Below, piece by piece: positions 1-6,880 of a stretch of 11,498 nucleotides of DNA (position 1 is the first letter of the stretch; every line of letters begins with the position of its first letter). Location: assembly GCA_903829855.1 (NCBI GenBank), contig CAIKRN010000296.1, forward strand, positions 1-11,498, read 5' to 3'. The DNA is from an uncultured Opitutia bacterium (GTDB taxonomy: Bacteria; Verrucomicrobiota; Verrucomicrobiia; Opitutales; UBA953). A program made the translations under genes and the position numbers. A model generated the notes under the pieces. It saw only the letters and a program-made list of their open reading frames with translations. It had not been told where the DNA came from and searched no databases.

Positions 1-1466
1 CGATTGAGCGTATAATACGCATCCGCATGATCAAGCGCTTCGCCGGATGCCGAGCGGAGGCCGTCCGCATGCAACTCATGGATGTAAAGCGGGCGAAGGC
101 CGTCAACCTTGAGGCGCACGCTGCGTCCGTCCGAGGCGACCTTGGCCGAGACGATGCCGTTCGGGGCCGACTGGATCTCGTCGCTGCCATACGCTCCCGA
201 ATATAAAAGCGTGTAGTTGGTCATCCGGTAGGTGGCGATGTCGCCGGCGCGGGCGACGTCGACGGGCTTGGTGAAGACGAGCTCGAAGCCATCGGGCTTG
301 GCCTTCATCTCCTTAATCGCGAAGGGTGCGGTACCGTTATAACGCAGGCGCTGCAGGCCGTAGGCCTTGGTGCCAAGCGATGACCAGCCACGGCTGGTCA
401 TGCCGACCATGAGCGAGCCATCCGGGGCGAACCGTAAGCGCACAATGCCCGAGGCAAAACCGCCGACGAACGGGAAGCAGGCGCCTTGATATTCTCCGTC
501 GACCTTCTCCATAAAGACGCGACTGATCTTGGCATCGGTGAATTCGGCGACGAACATCTGCCCATCGAACGGCCCAAACTTGCCCCCTGCATCGCACGTG
601 GCGAGGTCGGTGCCACTCCGACCCATCTTATTATAGGGCATCCAAATCGCCGGCGGACACATCTCGGGCAACGCCTTCAACGCGTCAGGATAAGGAATCT
701 TCGATGGCACCGGAGCGGAGAGATGCACGGGCGAGGCAGGCAGCTTCTCGGAGGCGATACCTTCGGGGTTCAAGAAGAACGCACCCTTGCGCAGGTGGTA
801 GATCGGGGTGGTCGGAATCCACGTGCCCTGCTGGTCGACGCAGAACATGTCGCCCGCGAGGTTCGTGCCGAGGCCGCAAGGCGAACGCAGACCGGCCACC
901 ATGGGGATGAACTTGCCGTCTTTACCGATGATGCCACCCCAACCGCGCCACGGCGCTTTGTTGTCGGCGTGGTCACCCATGTCCACGTTAAGCGTGACCC
1001 AGAGATTCCCCTGGCCGTCGCGCTTGGGTCCGTAGGCATAGCCATGATAGGCACCAGAGACATTCCAACCGTAACCTGCAGTCAGGTATTCATTAGCCAC
1101 GCCGGTCCCCGTCGTATCGCGCAAGCGCGTCATCTCGGTGCGTTGCGTGACGAGTAGGTCCTTGCCGTCACTGAGGAGGCCGAGCGGCTCATGCAACCCA
1201 GAGGCGAAGAGCTTGAAGGTCGCCTTGTTCGGCTGGGCGTCGAGCACACCGTCGACAATCCAGACTTCGCCCTTGCGAATCGCGACGGCGAGTTTGCCGT
1301 CGGCCGTCCAATCCATGCCACTGACTTCCAATGCCAAGCCCGCACCGGGCTTCCAATCCTTGGCACGAGTATCCGCGGCGGTGCTCGCCGTCAGGATATC
1401 GGCAATCTCATACGAGGTGGCCGAAAGCGAGGCAGCTAAGAAGCAGAGGGCAAACGCGGCTTTCAT
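1..1466 (-). CDS. Secreted PVC-type beta-propeller (PQQ/sugar dehydrogenase-like) protein, C-terminus cut by window edge
   Basis: The frame is open from an ATG at 1466 to the left edge, giving 488 complete codons without a stop. Residues 1-17 form a signal peptide (Met-Lys followed by a hydrophobic Ala/Leu/Phe run), so the product should act in the periplasm. The body has repeated propeller-like segments: Gly-Leu-His-Glu-Pro-Leu-Gly near 90-96, a TRLRDTTGTG segment near 113-122, HLRKGAFF near 224-231, GGKFGPFDGQMFV near 294-306 and GEYQGACFPF near 324-333. The last ~100 residues (YGLQRLRY onward) look like an Ig-like tail ending in AYYTLN. From memory this matches PVC proteins annotated as PQQ-dependent sugar dehydrogenase-like or membrane-bound dehydrogenase domain proteins. 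PQQ-contact residues were not verified and no CxxCH is present. The start overlaps the upstream cytochrome stop as ATGA, which implies translational coupling. By family comparison only a few residues should be missing. Confidence 0.85.
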   Translation of the reverse strand, partial: MKAAFALCFLAASLSATSYEIADILTASTAADTRAKDWKPGAGLALEVSGMDWTADGKLAVAIRKGEVWIVDGVLDAQPNKATFKLFASGLHEPLGLLSDGKDLLVTQRTEMTRLRDTTGTGVANEYLTAGYGWNVSGAYHGYAYGPKRDGQGNLWVTLNVDMGDHADNKAPWRGWGGIIGKDGKFIPMVAGLRSPCGLGTNLAGDMFCVDQQGTWIPTTPIYHLRKGAFFLNPEGIASEKLPASPVHLSAPVPSKIPYPDALKALPEMCPPAIWMPYNKMGRSGTDLATCDAGGKFGPFDGQMFVAEFTDAKISRVFMEKVDGEYQGACFPFVGGFASGIVRLRFAPDGSLMVGMTSRGWSSLGTKAYGLQRLRYNGTAPFAIKEMKAKPDGFELVFTKPVDVARAGDIATYRMTNYTLLYSGAYGSDEIQSAPNGIVSAKVASDGRSVRLKVDGLRPLYIHELHADGLRSASGEALDHADAYYTLN

Positions 1467-3526
1467 TTCAAGAGATAGATATAAACGCGGCGGCCCTGTT
1501 TGGATGATTCCTTGACGTCCACACTCATTCCCTCGGGGTGCGTGAGGGCGGGAGAGAAGTCCGGCGTCGGCGCCCACGTGATGGTGCGGCGCAAGCCATG
1601 CTCAATCCCTTCGAATGTCTCCTCCAGCTTCACGCCGTACTGCTCATAAAGGAATGTCGGATTGCCCTGCGCATCCAGACGATAGCCCAGGAAACGTCCG
1701 TCCGACGACTTTGGCCAAGCGAGGATTTTCTCGCCAGGGAGTTTTTCAAAAATCGGGAAGCGGGAGAACCAGGTGGTGTAAGCATCAAAGAAACGGCCAC
1801 TCCACATCAGCGCTGGGCCGCCGTGCTCGCCGTCATAAGCTAAGTGCACACCTGTCGGGAAGCCGACAAGTAAGGCGCGTACGCCTACGCCCTCGACAAA
1901 GGTACGCTGCACGACGGGGCGATCTTTGGGCACGATTTCATATTCGCCGTTCCGATTCTGAGGAAAACCTTCGGGCTCACCGTTAGCGCTTTCAATGAAT
2001 TTAAAAATTGAGGCAATCTGCTTATCGGTGTCGCCGCCGAGGATGGCTGGATTAAACGATTTCCCAGCGGGCCAGAACGACGGCATCAGCGTACCCGGAC
2101 GATAGGCCGAAGGGTTGATGAGATACTCTCGCAACCAGCTTTCCTGCAGGCGGGCAGCGATGTTGCTGAGGTCAGGCCCCTGGATGCCGAGCGAAGGGCG
2201 GTCGCCCCAGCGGTGGCAGGTGATGCAGCCCGCCCCGCCCTGCGTACCCATGAGTTTACGGCCGGCGGTGTCGTCGCCCCCTTCGAACTTCAGGGCGGCA
2301 CGCGCGTCAGCGATGCCAAGGAGCTTGGCGAGATCAGCGGTGGCCGCGCCATACTGCGGCATCTTCACCTGCAGGTAAGGCCGCACGCGATTCTCGCCGG
2401 CAAGTACCTTGGCGAGCCATTCGGGGCGGAGCTTGCCGCCGATACCCGTGAGAGGCGGCGGGTAGCGACCGGTATCGCCAAGATTATGATCTCCCTGGAA
2501 ATAAGGTTTATGTCCGGCATCGGGTCCGCCCTGGCCGTCGCGCTCATGGCAAGCGACGCAGTTCAACGCCTGCAGTGTGAGGTCGGCCGCGAGCTTAGGC
2601 GAAGCGGCTTCGTCCTTCTTCGCGAGGAAAAGTTTCAGCGCTGCAAGCTGTGCACCGGAAAGCGCATAACGCGGGGCCTTCGTGTGGGCGGCGTCGAGGC
2701 AGCCGCCTTCGGCTTTCTTCAATGCAACTGGCGCGGCGGCCACGTCCTTAGGCAGATCATGGCAAGCGGCGCAGCGAGCAGTGATGACGGCCTTGCGGCC
2801 GGCCGCGACCCGTTTCACATCAAGTGCGACCTGATCGATGGCCACATCCAACCGCCCATCGCTACCTTGGAACTCGAGGAGGTAGCCGGCAATGTCGACC
2901 GCGTCCTGTTTCTCCATTGCGATCTTTGGCATGCGTCCGTCGAGGCGGACCTTCAGCGGATCGAAGATATATGCGCTCAGGCTTTCTAAGCTGTATTTCG
3001 TCTTCAGGTCGGCGAAGCCGATACTGCGATGCGTAAAATCCGCAGCCTTGGGCGCACCGTCAGGCGGCACGAATCCCTGGCCCGGAGCATGGCAGGCGAC
3101 GCAACCGAGCGTATTGAATAGTTCGCCGCCACGCCCGCCGTTCACGTGCATGATCTTCGCCGGGGCCTTGGCGGCGGCCTTCGGCTTTAGCGCAACCAGG
3201 TAATGCTCAATTGCGAGAATCGTCGGCATGTCATCCTTAGCCAGCACCTGCGGCATAACCGCACCAGGATGCGCCGATGCGGGGTCGGCGACAAACTTAC
3301 GGAGCCATTCCGAGCGCACGCGCTGGGTGACGGTCGCAAGCGCCGGACCGCGCATCGCGGGCAGGCCGGTCTCGCCGCCGTGGCAGTTCACGCAGCCGAG
3401 CTCGTTGTAGAGCAGGCGGCCGCCTTCAGCCGTCGGTATTGCCGCATGGAAGCGCTCGAAGCCGGTGACGAGTGGCTCAGCCCCCAGCGCCGCCGCGGCG
3501 AGCAGGATCGCAGCCCACGCCATCAT
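1463..3526 (-). CDS. Exported pentaheme c-type cytochrome with C-terminal non-heme domain
   Basis: The 687-residue product begins with a signal peptide (MMAWAAILLAAAALGAEP). It has five CxxCH heme c sites: Cys45-His49, Cys142-His146, Cys252-His256, Cys323-His327 and Cys434-His438. Met-Pro motifs that could give the distal heme ligand follow four of them (Met91, Met199, Met389, Met481). The third site sits in a shorter segment without one. Residues ~535-687 have no heme motif and form a separate domain (YDGEHGGPALMWSGRFFDA near 564-582, GLRRTITW near 644-651), a tail I associate with PVC cytochromes. The likely role is periplasmic electron transfer from a sugar or alcohol dehydrogenase, and the adjacent propeller protein is the obvious partner (inference). 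The frame also opens six codons upstream at 3544. I chose the ATG at 3526 because it gives a signal peptide at the extreme N-terminus and an ATGA overlap with the upstream stop. Confidence 0.9.
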   Translation of the reverse strand: MMAWAAILLAAAALGAEPLVTGFERFHAAIPTAEGGRLLYNELGCVNCHGGETGLPAMRGPALATVTQRVRSEWLRKFVADPASAHPGAVMPQVLAKDDMPTILAIEHYLVALKPKAAAKAPAKIMHVNGGRGGELFNTLGCVACHAPGQGFVPPDGAPKAADFTHRSIGFADLKTKYSLESLSAYIFDPLKVRLDGRMPKIAMEKQDAVDIAGYLLEFQGSDGRLDVAIDQVALDVKRVAAGRKAVITARCAACHDLPKDVAAAPVALKKAEGGCLDAAHTKAPRYALSGAQLAALKLFLAKKDEAASPKLAADLTLQALNCVACHERDGQGGPDAGHKPYFQGDHNLGDTGRYPPPLTGIGGKLRPEWLAKVLAGENRVRPYLQVKMPQYGAATADLAKLLGIADARAALKFEGGDDTAGRKLMGTQGGAGCITCHRWGDRPSLGIQGPDLSNIAARLQESWLREYLINPSAYRPGTLMPSFWPAGKSFNPAILGGDTDKQIASIFKFIESANGEPEGFPQNRNGEYEIVPKDRPVVQRTFVEGVGVRALLVGFPTGVHLAYDGEHGGPALMWSGRFFDAYTTWFSRFPIFEKLPGEKILAWPKSSDGRFLGYRLDAQGNPTFLYEQYGVKLEETFEGIEHGLRRTITWAPTPDFSPALTHPEGMSVDVKESSKQGRRVYIYLLK

Positions 3527-4446
3527 GCCGTCTCGCGGAGGCACTTATCCAGATACGCCCGTGACTTATTTACGGCGGCGGTAACTTCGGCCACCGTCGG
3601 TAAAATCGGGATGCCACGCGGTGTCGGGTGCATGAAGATCTCGGCGACGCCCTTGAAGTGAACATCGCGGAGGGCCTTGACGACCAGATGGTAGTCGAGC
3701 CCGCCGCCATAACCCGGTAGTTGCTGCATCTCGATCTCCTTACTGGCCTTTTTGAAGATACCTGCGGAATGCTCCTGAAAATAGACGAAGGGAAGGTTCT
3801 TCGCCCCCAAGTCGCGAATCAAAGAGGGAATCTGCTCTGCCCACGGGTGGAGGTGATGCGGGGCGAACGCCACGCCGAGATGCGCCGAGCGATTGAATTC
3901 GGCGAAGTAGCGGAGGGAATCTGGGTGCTGTAGCACCTGTCCAATATGATTCTCGATCGCGATCGTCACCCCGAGCTCTTCCGCTTTGGCGACGTGCGGC
4001 TTCATGTCTTCGAGGAACTTCTTGATCGCACTCTTGGCGGCTTCGCCCGCGGGATCCTTTGCGGGGGCGCATCCGCAGATAACCAGATCGCCACCGTGCT
4101 TCTTCACCCAGGCCATCTCTTCCTGAATTTTGAAAGGTCCCAACGGGTAGCGCGTACTCGAACCGACGCGGGCGCCGTGCTTCTTCAGCAGGGCCGCAAA
4201 GGCTTCTTCGCCAAGGGCGGTCGCCTGCTCGCGCTGGTCGCCGTGGACCTTGCACCAGATATCAATGGACTCGGCGCCCACCTTGGCGACCTCAGGCAGA
4301 ATGACCTCGAGTGGCATCGTGCCGTAAAGCGCCGAGGAAAGCGTATAGCGGATCTTGAAATCGTCTTTCGTCTGAGCCCGGGCCGATAGCGCGGCGAAGG
4401 CCGCAGCGGCGGGGACGGTGCGGAGGAAATCGCGGCGGGAAAGCAT
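3523..4446 (-). CDS. Tat-exported sugar phosphate isomerase/epimerase-like TIM barrel protein
   Basis: The product has 307 residues. It starts with a twin-arginine signal, SRRDFLRT at 3-10, followed by an Ala-rich hydrophobic stretch ending near ARAQ (22-25), so it should be exported folded. The rest fits the xylose isomerase-like TIM barrel superfamily: AIENHIG at 163-169 with Glu165 as a probable metal ligand, a His-rich FAPHHLH segment at 194-200, FQEHSAG at 223-229 and AEIFMHPTPRGIPILPT at 268-284 with Glu269. The usual Asp of the second ligand position appears absent (Ala-Pro-His-His instead). The reaction and substrate cannot be named, but an epimerase or isomerase acting on a free or oxidised sugar is plausible. 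The frame opens at 4491, inside the upstream gene. The ATG at 4446 is preferred because it puts the Tat motif at the N-terminus and leaves 5 nt after the upstream TAA. The stop overlaps the cytochrome start as ATGA. Confidence 0.87.
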   Translation of the reverse strand: MLSRRDFLRTVPAAAAFAALSARAQTKDDFKIRYTLSSALYGTMPLEVILPEVAKVGAESIDIWCKVHGDQREQATALGEEAFAALLKKHGARVGSSTRYPLGPFKIQEEMAWVKKHGGDLVICGCAPAKDPAGEAAKSAIKKFLEDMKPHVAKAEELGVTIAIENHIGQVLQHPDSLRYFAEFNRSAHLGVAFAPHHLHPWAEQIPSLIRDLGAKNLPFVYFQEHSAGIFKKASKEIEMQQLPGYGGGLDYHLVVKALRDVHFKGVAEIFMHPTPRGIPILPTVAEVTAAVNKSRAYLDKCLRETA

Positions 4447-4451
4447 GGCGA

Positions 4452-5138
4452 TTACTTCTGATCGCGCTGGGCTTCGAGCATCTTGATCCACGGGCCGACA
4501 AACGAGCCGTGGTCATGGAAGGTGCGTCCGCTGACCATATTTCCGTCAATGACGACCGGGGCGTTGACGAAGATGCCACCGCAGACCTCGAGGTCGAACT
4601 TGCACTTCGGCACGGTGGCCATGTGCAGGCCCTTCACGATACCGGCACGGGCGACAATTTCAACGCCGTGGCAGACGCTCATCATCGGCTTCTTGTGCTC
4701 CCAGAACCAGCGGGTCGCCGCCAGGAGGGCTTCGTCTTCGCGGAGATACTCTGGCCCGCGACCGCCGCTGAAGAAGATACCCGCATATTCCTCGGGCTTG
4801 ATGTCCTTAAAGGCGATGTCGCAGTTGATGGTGTAACCTTCCCACTCCTTGGTAATCGTCCAACCCGGCTTCACCTCATGGAGCACGGTCTGGTAGACGC
4901 GCTTGTCGATGGAGGCAAAGACCGGCTGGAAGCCAGCTTCCTGCAGGCGATAGACCGGGTACATCGTGTCGAGGAGCTCCGTCGCATCGCCGATGATGAC
5001 GAGCACCTTGGGCTTCTTGGCGTTCTCGGGCTTATCGGCACCCGAGGAGATCGCGGACTGATTATGGTTATCGACGAGGGCCGCGGAGGCGGCGGCACAA
5101 AAGCCAAGCAGGCCAGAGAGAAGGAGGCGGAGTTTCAT
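4452..5138 (-). CDS. Exported DJ-1/PfpI family protein
   Basis: The product has 228 residues and begins with a signal peptide (MKLRLLLSGLLGFCAAASAA). Residues ~44-225 form a DJ-1/PfpI (class I glutamine amidotransferase-like) fold. VLVIIGDATELLD at 45-57 includes Glu54, a candidate for the conserved acidic residue, GIFFSGGRGPEYLR lies at 120-133, and the nucleophile elbow SVCHGVEIV at 154-162 has Cys156 and His157. Family members include chaperones, glyoxalase-like enzymes, deglycase-like proteins and peptidases, so the reaction cannot be fixed from sequence. Most relatives are cytoplasmic, and a signal peptide on one is less common. The frame extends upstream to 5183, but only the ATG at 5138 places the signal peptide at the terminus. 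It is the first gene of the minus-strand operon, with the isomerase gene starting 5 nt after its stop. No Shine-Dalgarno motif is visible upstream. Confidence 0.88.
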   Translation of the reverse strand: MKLRLLLSGLLGFCAAASAALVDNHNQSAISSGADKPENAKKPKVLVIIGDATELLDTMYPVYRLQEAGFQPVFASIDKRVYQTVLHEVKPGWTITKEWEGYTINCDIAFKDIKPEEYAGIFFSGGRGPEYLREDEALLAATRWFWEHKKPMMSVCHGVEIVARAGIVKGLHMATVPKCKFDLEVCGGIFVNAPVVIDGNMVSGRTFHDHGSFVGPWIKMLEAQRDQK

Positions 5139-5321
5139 GGGGGATAGGCGATGGTTTACAAACTGACCGCCCCGTCCACCCACTTGTTCCTCAAAAGCAG
5201 GTGGGGGCCGAGACCTCCGCGCATTTCACCCCTCACGCCCTCCCTTTGTGAATGATTTCCCCCGCTCTCCGCCCTCCCCACGCTTGCCACGGGCGAGGTT
5301 TCGGGCAACTTGGCTGTTCCC
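5139..5321. other. Divergent intergenic region between the DJ-1-like operon and clpP
   Basis: This 183-bp stretch should hold the promoters for both flanking transcription units. I found no convincing -35/-10 pair for either direction. The part from about 5214 to 5283 is strongly C/T-rich on the plus strand. One imperfect inverted repeat is listed separately. No small ORF with family support is seen. Confidence 0.6.
5179..5205. promoter_or_regulatory. Imperfect inverted repeat, candidate operator or leader hairpin
   Basis: CCCACTTG at 5179-5186 pairs with CAGGTGGG at 5198-5205, 7 of 8 as Watson-Crick plus one G-T wobble, around an 11-nt A/T-richer loop. It lies 41 bp upstream of the DJ-1-like start and 117 bp upstream of clpP. 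It could be an operator or a 5' UTR hairpin of the minus-strand operon, but nothing in the sequence decides this. Confidence 0.3.
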
Positions 5322-5930
5322 ATGCGTAACGACGACGAAGACGAGGACGAGAAGACCCCCGCTGCCCCGAAGGAAGGCGGCCCGAGCTCCATGCTCATCC
5401 AGAAGAAATTTCTCGAACAGCGGAAGATCTTCCTCTGGGGCGCCGTTGAAGACGCCTCCGCCCGGGATATCGTCGAAAAGCTCCTCTATCTCGATGGCAT
5501 CGACCCCGGCAAGGAGATCACCTTCTACATCAACACCCCGGGTGGCTCCATCACCTCCGGCATGGCCGTCTACGACACCATCCGCATGATCTCTTCCCCT
5601 GTGAAGGTCGTCGTGACTGGTATGGCCGCCTCCATGGGCTCCATCCTCCTGCAGGCCCCCAAGGAAAAGGGCAACCGCCTGCTCTTCCCGCATTCCCGCG
5701 TGATGATCCACCAGCCGCTCATCATGGGCCGCATCCAGGCCACCGCCGTCGATATCCATATCCAGGCCCAGGAAATGGAACGCCTCCGCTCTGAGCTGAA
5801 CGAGATTCTCGCCAAGGCCTCGAAGCAGAAGATTGAGAAGGTCACCAAGGACACCGATCGCGATTTCTACATGAACGCCGAGGAGGCCATCGAGTATGGC
5901 CTCGCCGATGCGATCGTGAAGAAACTCTAA
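5322..5930 (+). CDS. clpP: ATP-dependent Clp protease proteolytic subunit ClpP (acidic N-terminus variant)
   Basis: The product has 202 residues, close to the family norm of about 195-210. It is the cytoplasmic serine peptidase that assembles into a barrel and degrades proteins fed by a Clp ATPase. The catalytic triad is visible: Ser104 in GMAASMGS (100-107), His130 in VMIHQPL (127-133) and Asp177 in KDTDRDF (176-182). The oligomer handle and C-terminal EEAIEYGLADAI are conserved. The N-terminus is unusual: after Met-Arg-Asn comes a run of Asp/Glu (4-10) and a Pro/Gly linker, and the body begins at FLEQRKIFLWG (30-40). The typical hydrophobic axial-loop residues are not recognisable. No clpX or tig is adjacent, so this may be a second ClpP paralog (inference). 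A TTG at 5310 would add four residues, and the ATG at 5322 is preferred. The rhomboid gene follows after 15 nt. Confidence 0.95.
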   Translation: MRNDDEDEDEKTPAAPKEGGPSSMLIQKKFLEQRKIFLWGAVEDASARDIVEKLLYLDGIDPGKEITFYINTPGGSITSGMAVYDTIRMISSPVKVVVTGMAASMGSILLQAPKEKGNRLLFPHSRVMIHQPLIMGRIQATAVDIHIQAQEMERLRSELNEILAKASKQKIEKVTKDTDRDFYMNAEEAIEYGLADAIVKKL

Positions 5931-5945
5931 GCGGACAACGCGCGC

Positions 5946-6866
5946 ATGGGCATCGGCGACCGGGCCTACATGCGGAATCGGGGCCCTTACCGGGAGCCCC
6001 TTTCCGCTACCGCTTGGACCGTTGTACTCCTAGTAGCCATTTTCATCCTGCAGTTTGTCGTCAAGTCTACGCCCCTGCCAGATTTACTCGGATGGGCTGT
6101 GCTATCGGAGAATTCGCCACATGTATGGTCATGGCTAAGTTACGCCCTCATTCATGGAGGGGCACCTAAAGTCGCCCCTCTAGACTCAGCGTTCTTCCAT
6201 CTTCTCGGCAACTGCCTTGTCCTTTGGTGGACTGGCTCGATTGTTGAAAACACGTACGGGCGAAAAGCGTTCTTCGCGACACTCATCGCGGGCATTCTCT
6301 CTGGGGCGACCTTGTGGTACCTCTCTGGCGTCGGCCATCACAGCAATGGACAGATCGTGGGCATCTCGGCGGGCGTCTACGCCCTCATGATTGTCGCCCT
6401 GTACGATAAATTAGAACATCAGGTCACCCTGCTTCTCTTCTTCTTTCTGCCCGTCACCCTCAAGGTCCGCTGGCTACTCATACTCACCAGCCTTTTTACG
6501 CTGGCTGGCTGGCTCTTCTCCGAGCTGCCAACCCGGCAAGGCTGGAGCTTCTGGAAAGACGAATGGCAGTCCAGTATCGCCCACTCAGCTCACCTTGGCG
6601 GATTAATCCTAGGTTTCGTCGCTTGGCATTATCTGAATCGGACAAATCTAGGCCCAAGCTACGCTCAAGTGCAGATGCCCTCCACCGAAGCACCCGGTCC
6701 CTCCCTTGAGACGCCCGCTGAAGAAAACACCCCAGGATCCCTGACTCAGACCCAGGCCCGGGCTGAGCTGGACGGGCTATTGGACAAGATTTCCGCCGGG
6801 GGATTCGGCTCGCTCACTCCTGCCGAGAAACGTAGGTTGGAAGACCTCAGCGCCCGCCTACGCTGA
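5946..6866 (+). CDS. Rhomboid family intramembrane serine protease
   Basis: The product has 306 residues and about six hydrophobic segments (roughly 23-40, 81-99, 107-127, 136-153, 159-191, 210-229). Rhomboid hallmarks are present: HLLGN at 85-89, the GISAG nucleophile motif at 139-143 with Ser141, and AHLGG at 215-219 with His216. The Ser-His dyad is complete, so it should be an active intramembrane protease cleaving transmembrane substrates in the inner membrane. A charged linker (~231-270) leads to a short C-terminal helical motif (LDGLLDKISAGGFGSL at 275-290, then TPAEKRRLEDLSARLR) on the cytoplasmic side. I recall a similar tail in rhomboids of several Gram-negative phyla, with unknown function. 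The ATG at 5946 lies 15 nt after clpP, and prc starts 14 nt downstream, which implies one operon. Hand counts of three 60-base lines gave 50-53% GC, lower than in the neighbouring genes. Confidence 0.92.
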   Translation: MGIGDRAYMRNRGPYREPLSATAWTVVLLVAIFILQFVVKSTPLPDLLGWAVLSENSPHVWSWLSYALIHGGAPKVAPLDSAFFHLLGNCLVLWWTGSIVENTYGRKAFFATLIAGILSGATLWYLSGVGHHSNGQIVGISAGVYALMIVALYDKLEHQVTLLLFFFLPVTLKVRWLLILTSLFTLAGWLFSELPTRQGWSFWKDEWQSSIAHSAHLGGLILGFVAWHYLNRTNLGPSYAQVQMPSTEAPGPSLETPAEENTPGSLTQTQARAELDGLLDKISAGGFGSLTPAEKRRLEDLSARLR

Positions 6867-6880
6867 CTCCCCACCCCTTT

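Noticed and set aside
486..1157. Open frame of 223 codons on the plus strand
   Set aside because: It is antisense to the propeller protein gene. Its translation is Arg/Pro/His-rich without a recognisable domain, as expected for a shadow in high-GC DNA.
2213..2989. Open frame of 258 codons on the plus strand
   Set aside because: It lies fully antisense to the pentaheme cytochrome, whose five CxxCH sites make the minus-strand reading certain.
4509..5147. Open frame of 212 codons on the plus strand
   Set aside because: It is antisense to the DJ-1/PfpI-like gene and has no domain logic of its own.
5310..5321. TTG as an earlier clpP start
   Set aside because: It adds only four residues and has no ribosome-binding site, so the ATG at 5322 is simpler.
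5226..5759. Open frame of 177 codons on the minus strand
   Set aside because: It overlaps clpP in antisense, and its Gly/Asp/His-rich translation is a typical shadow.
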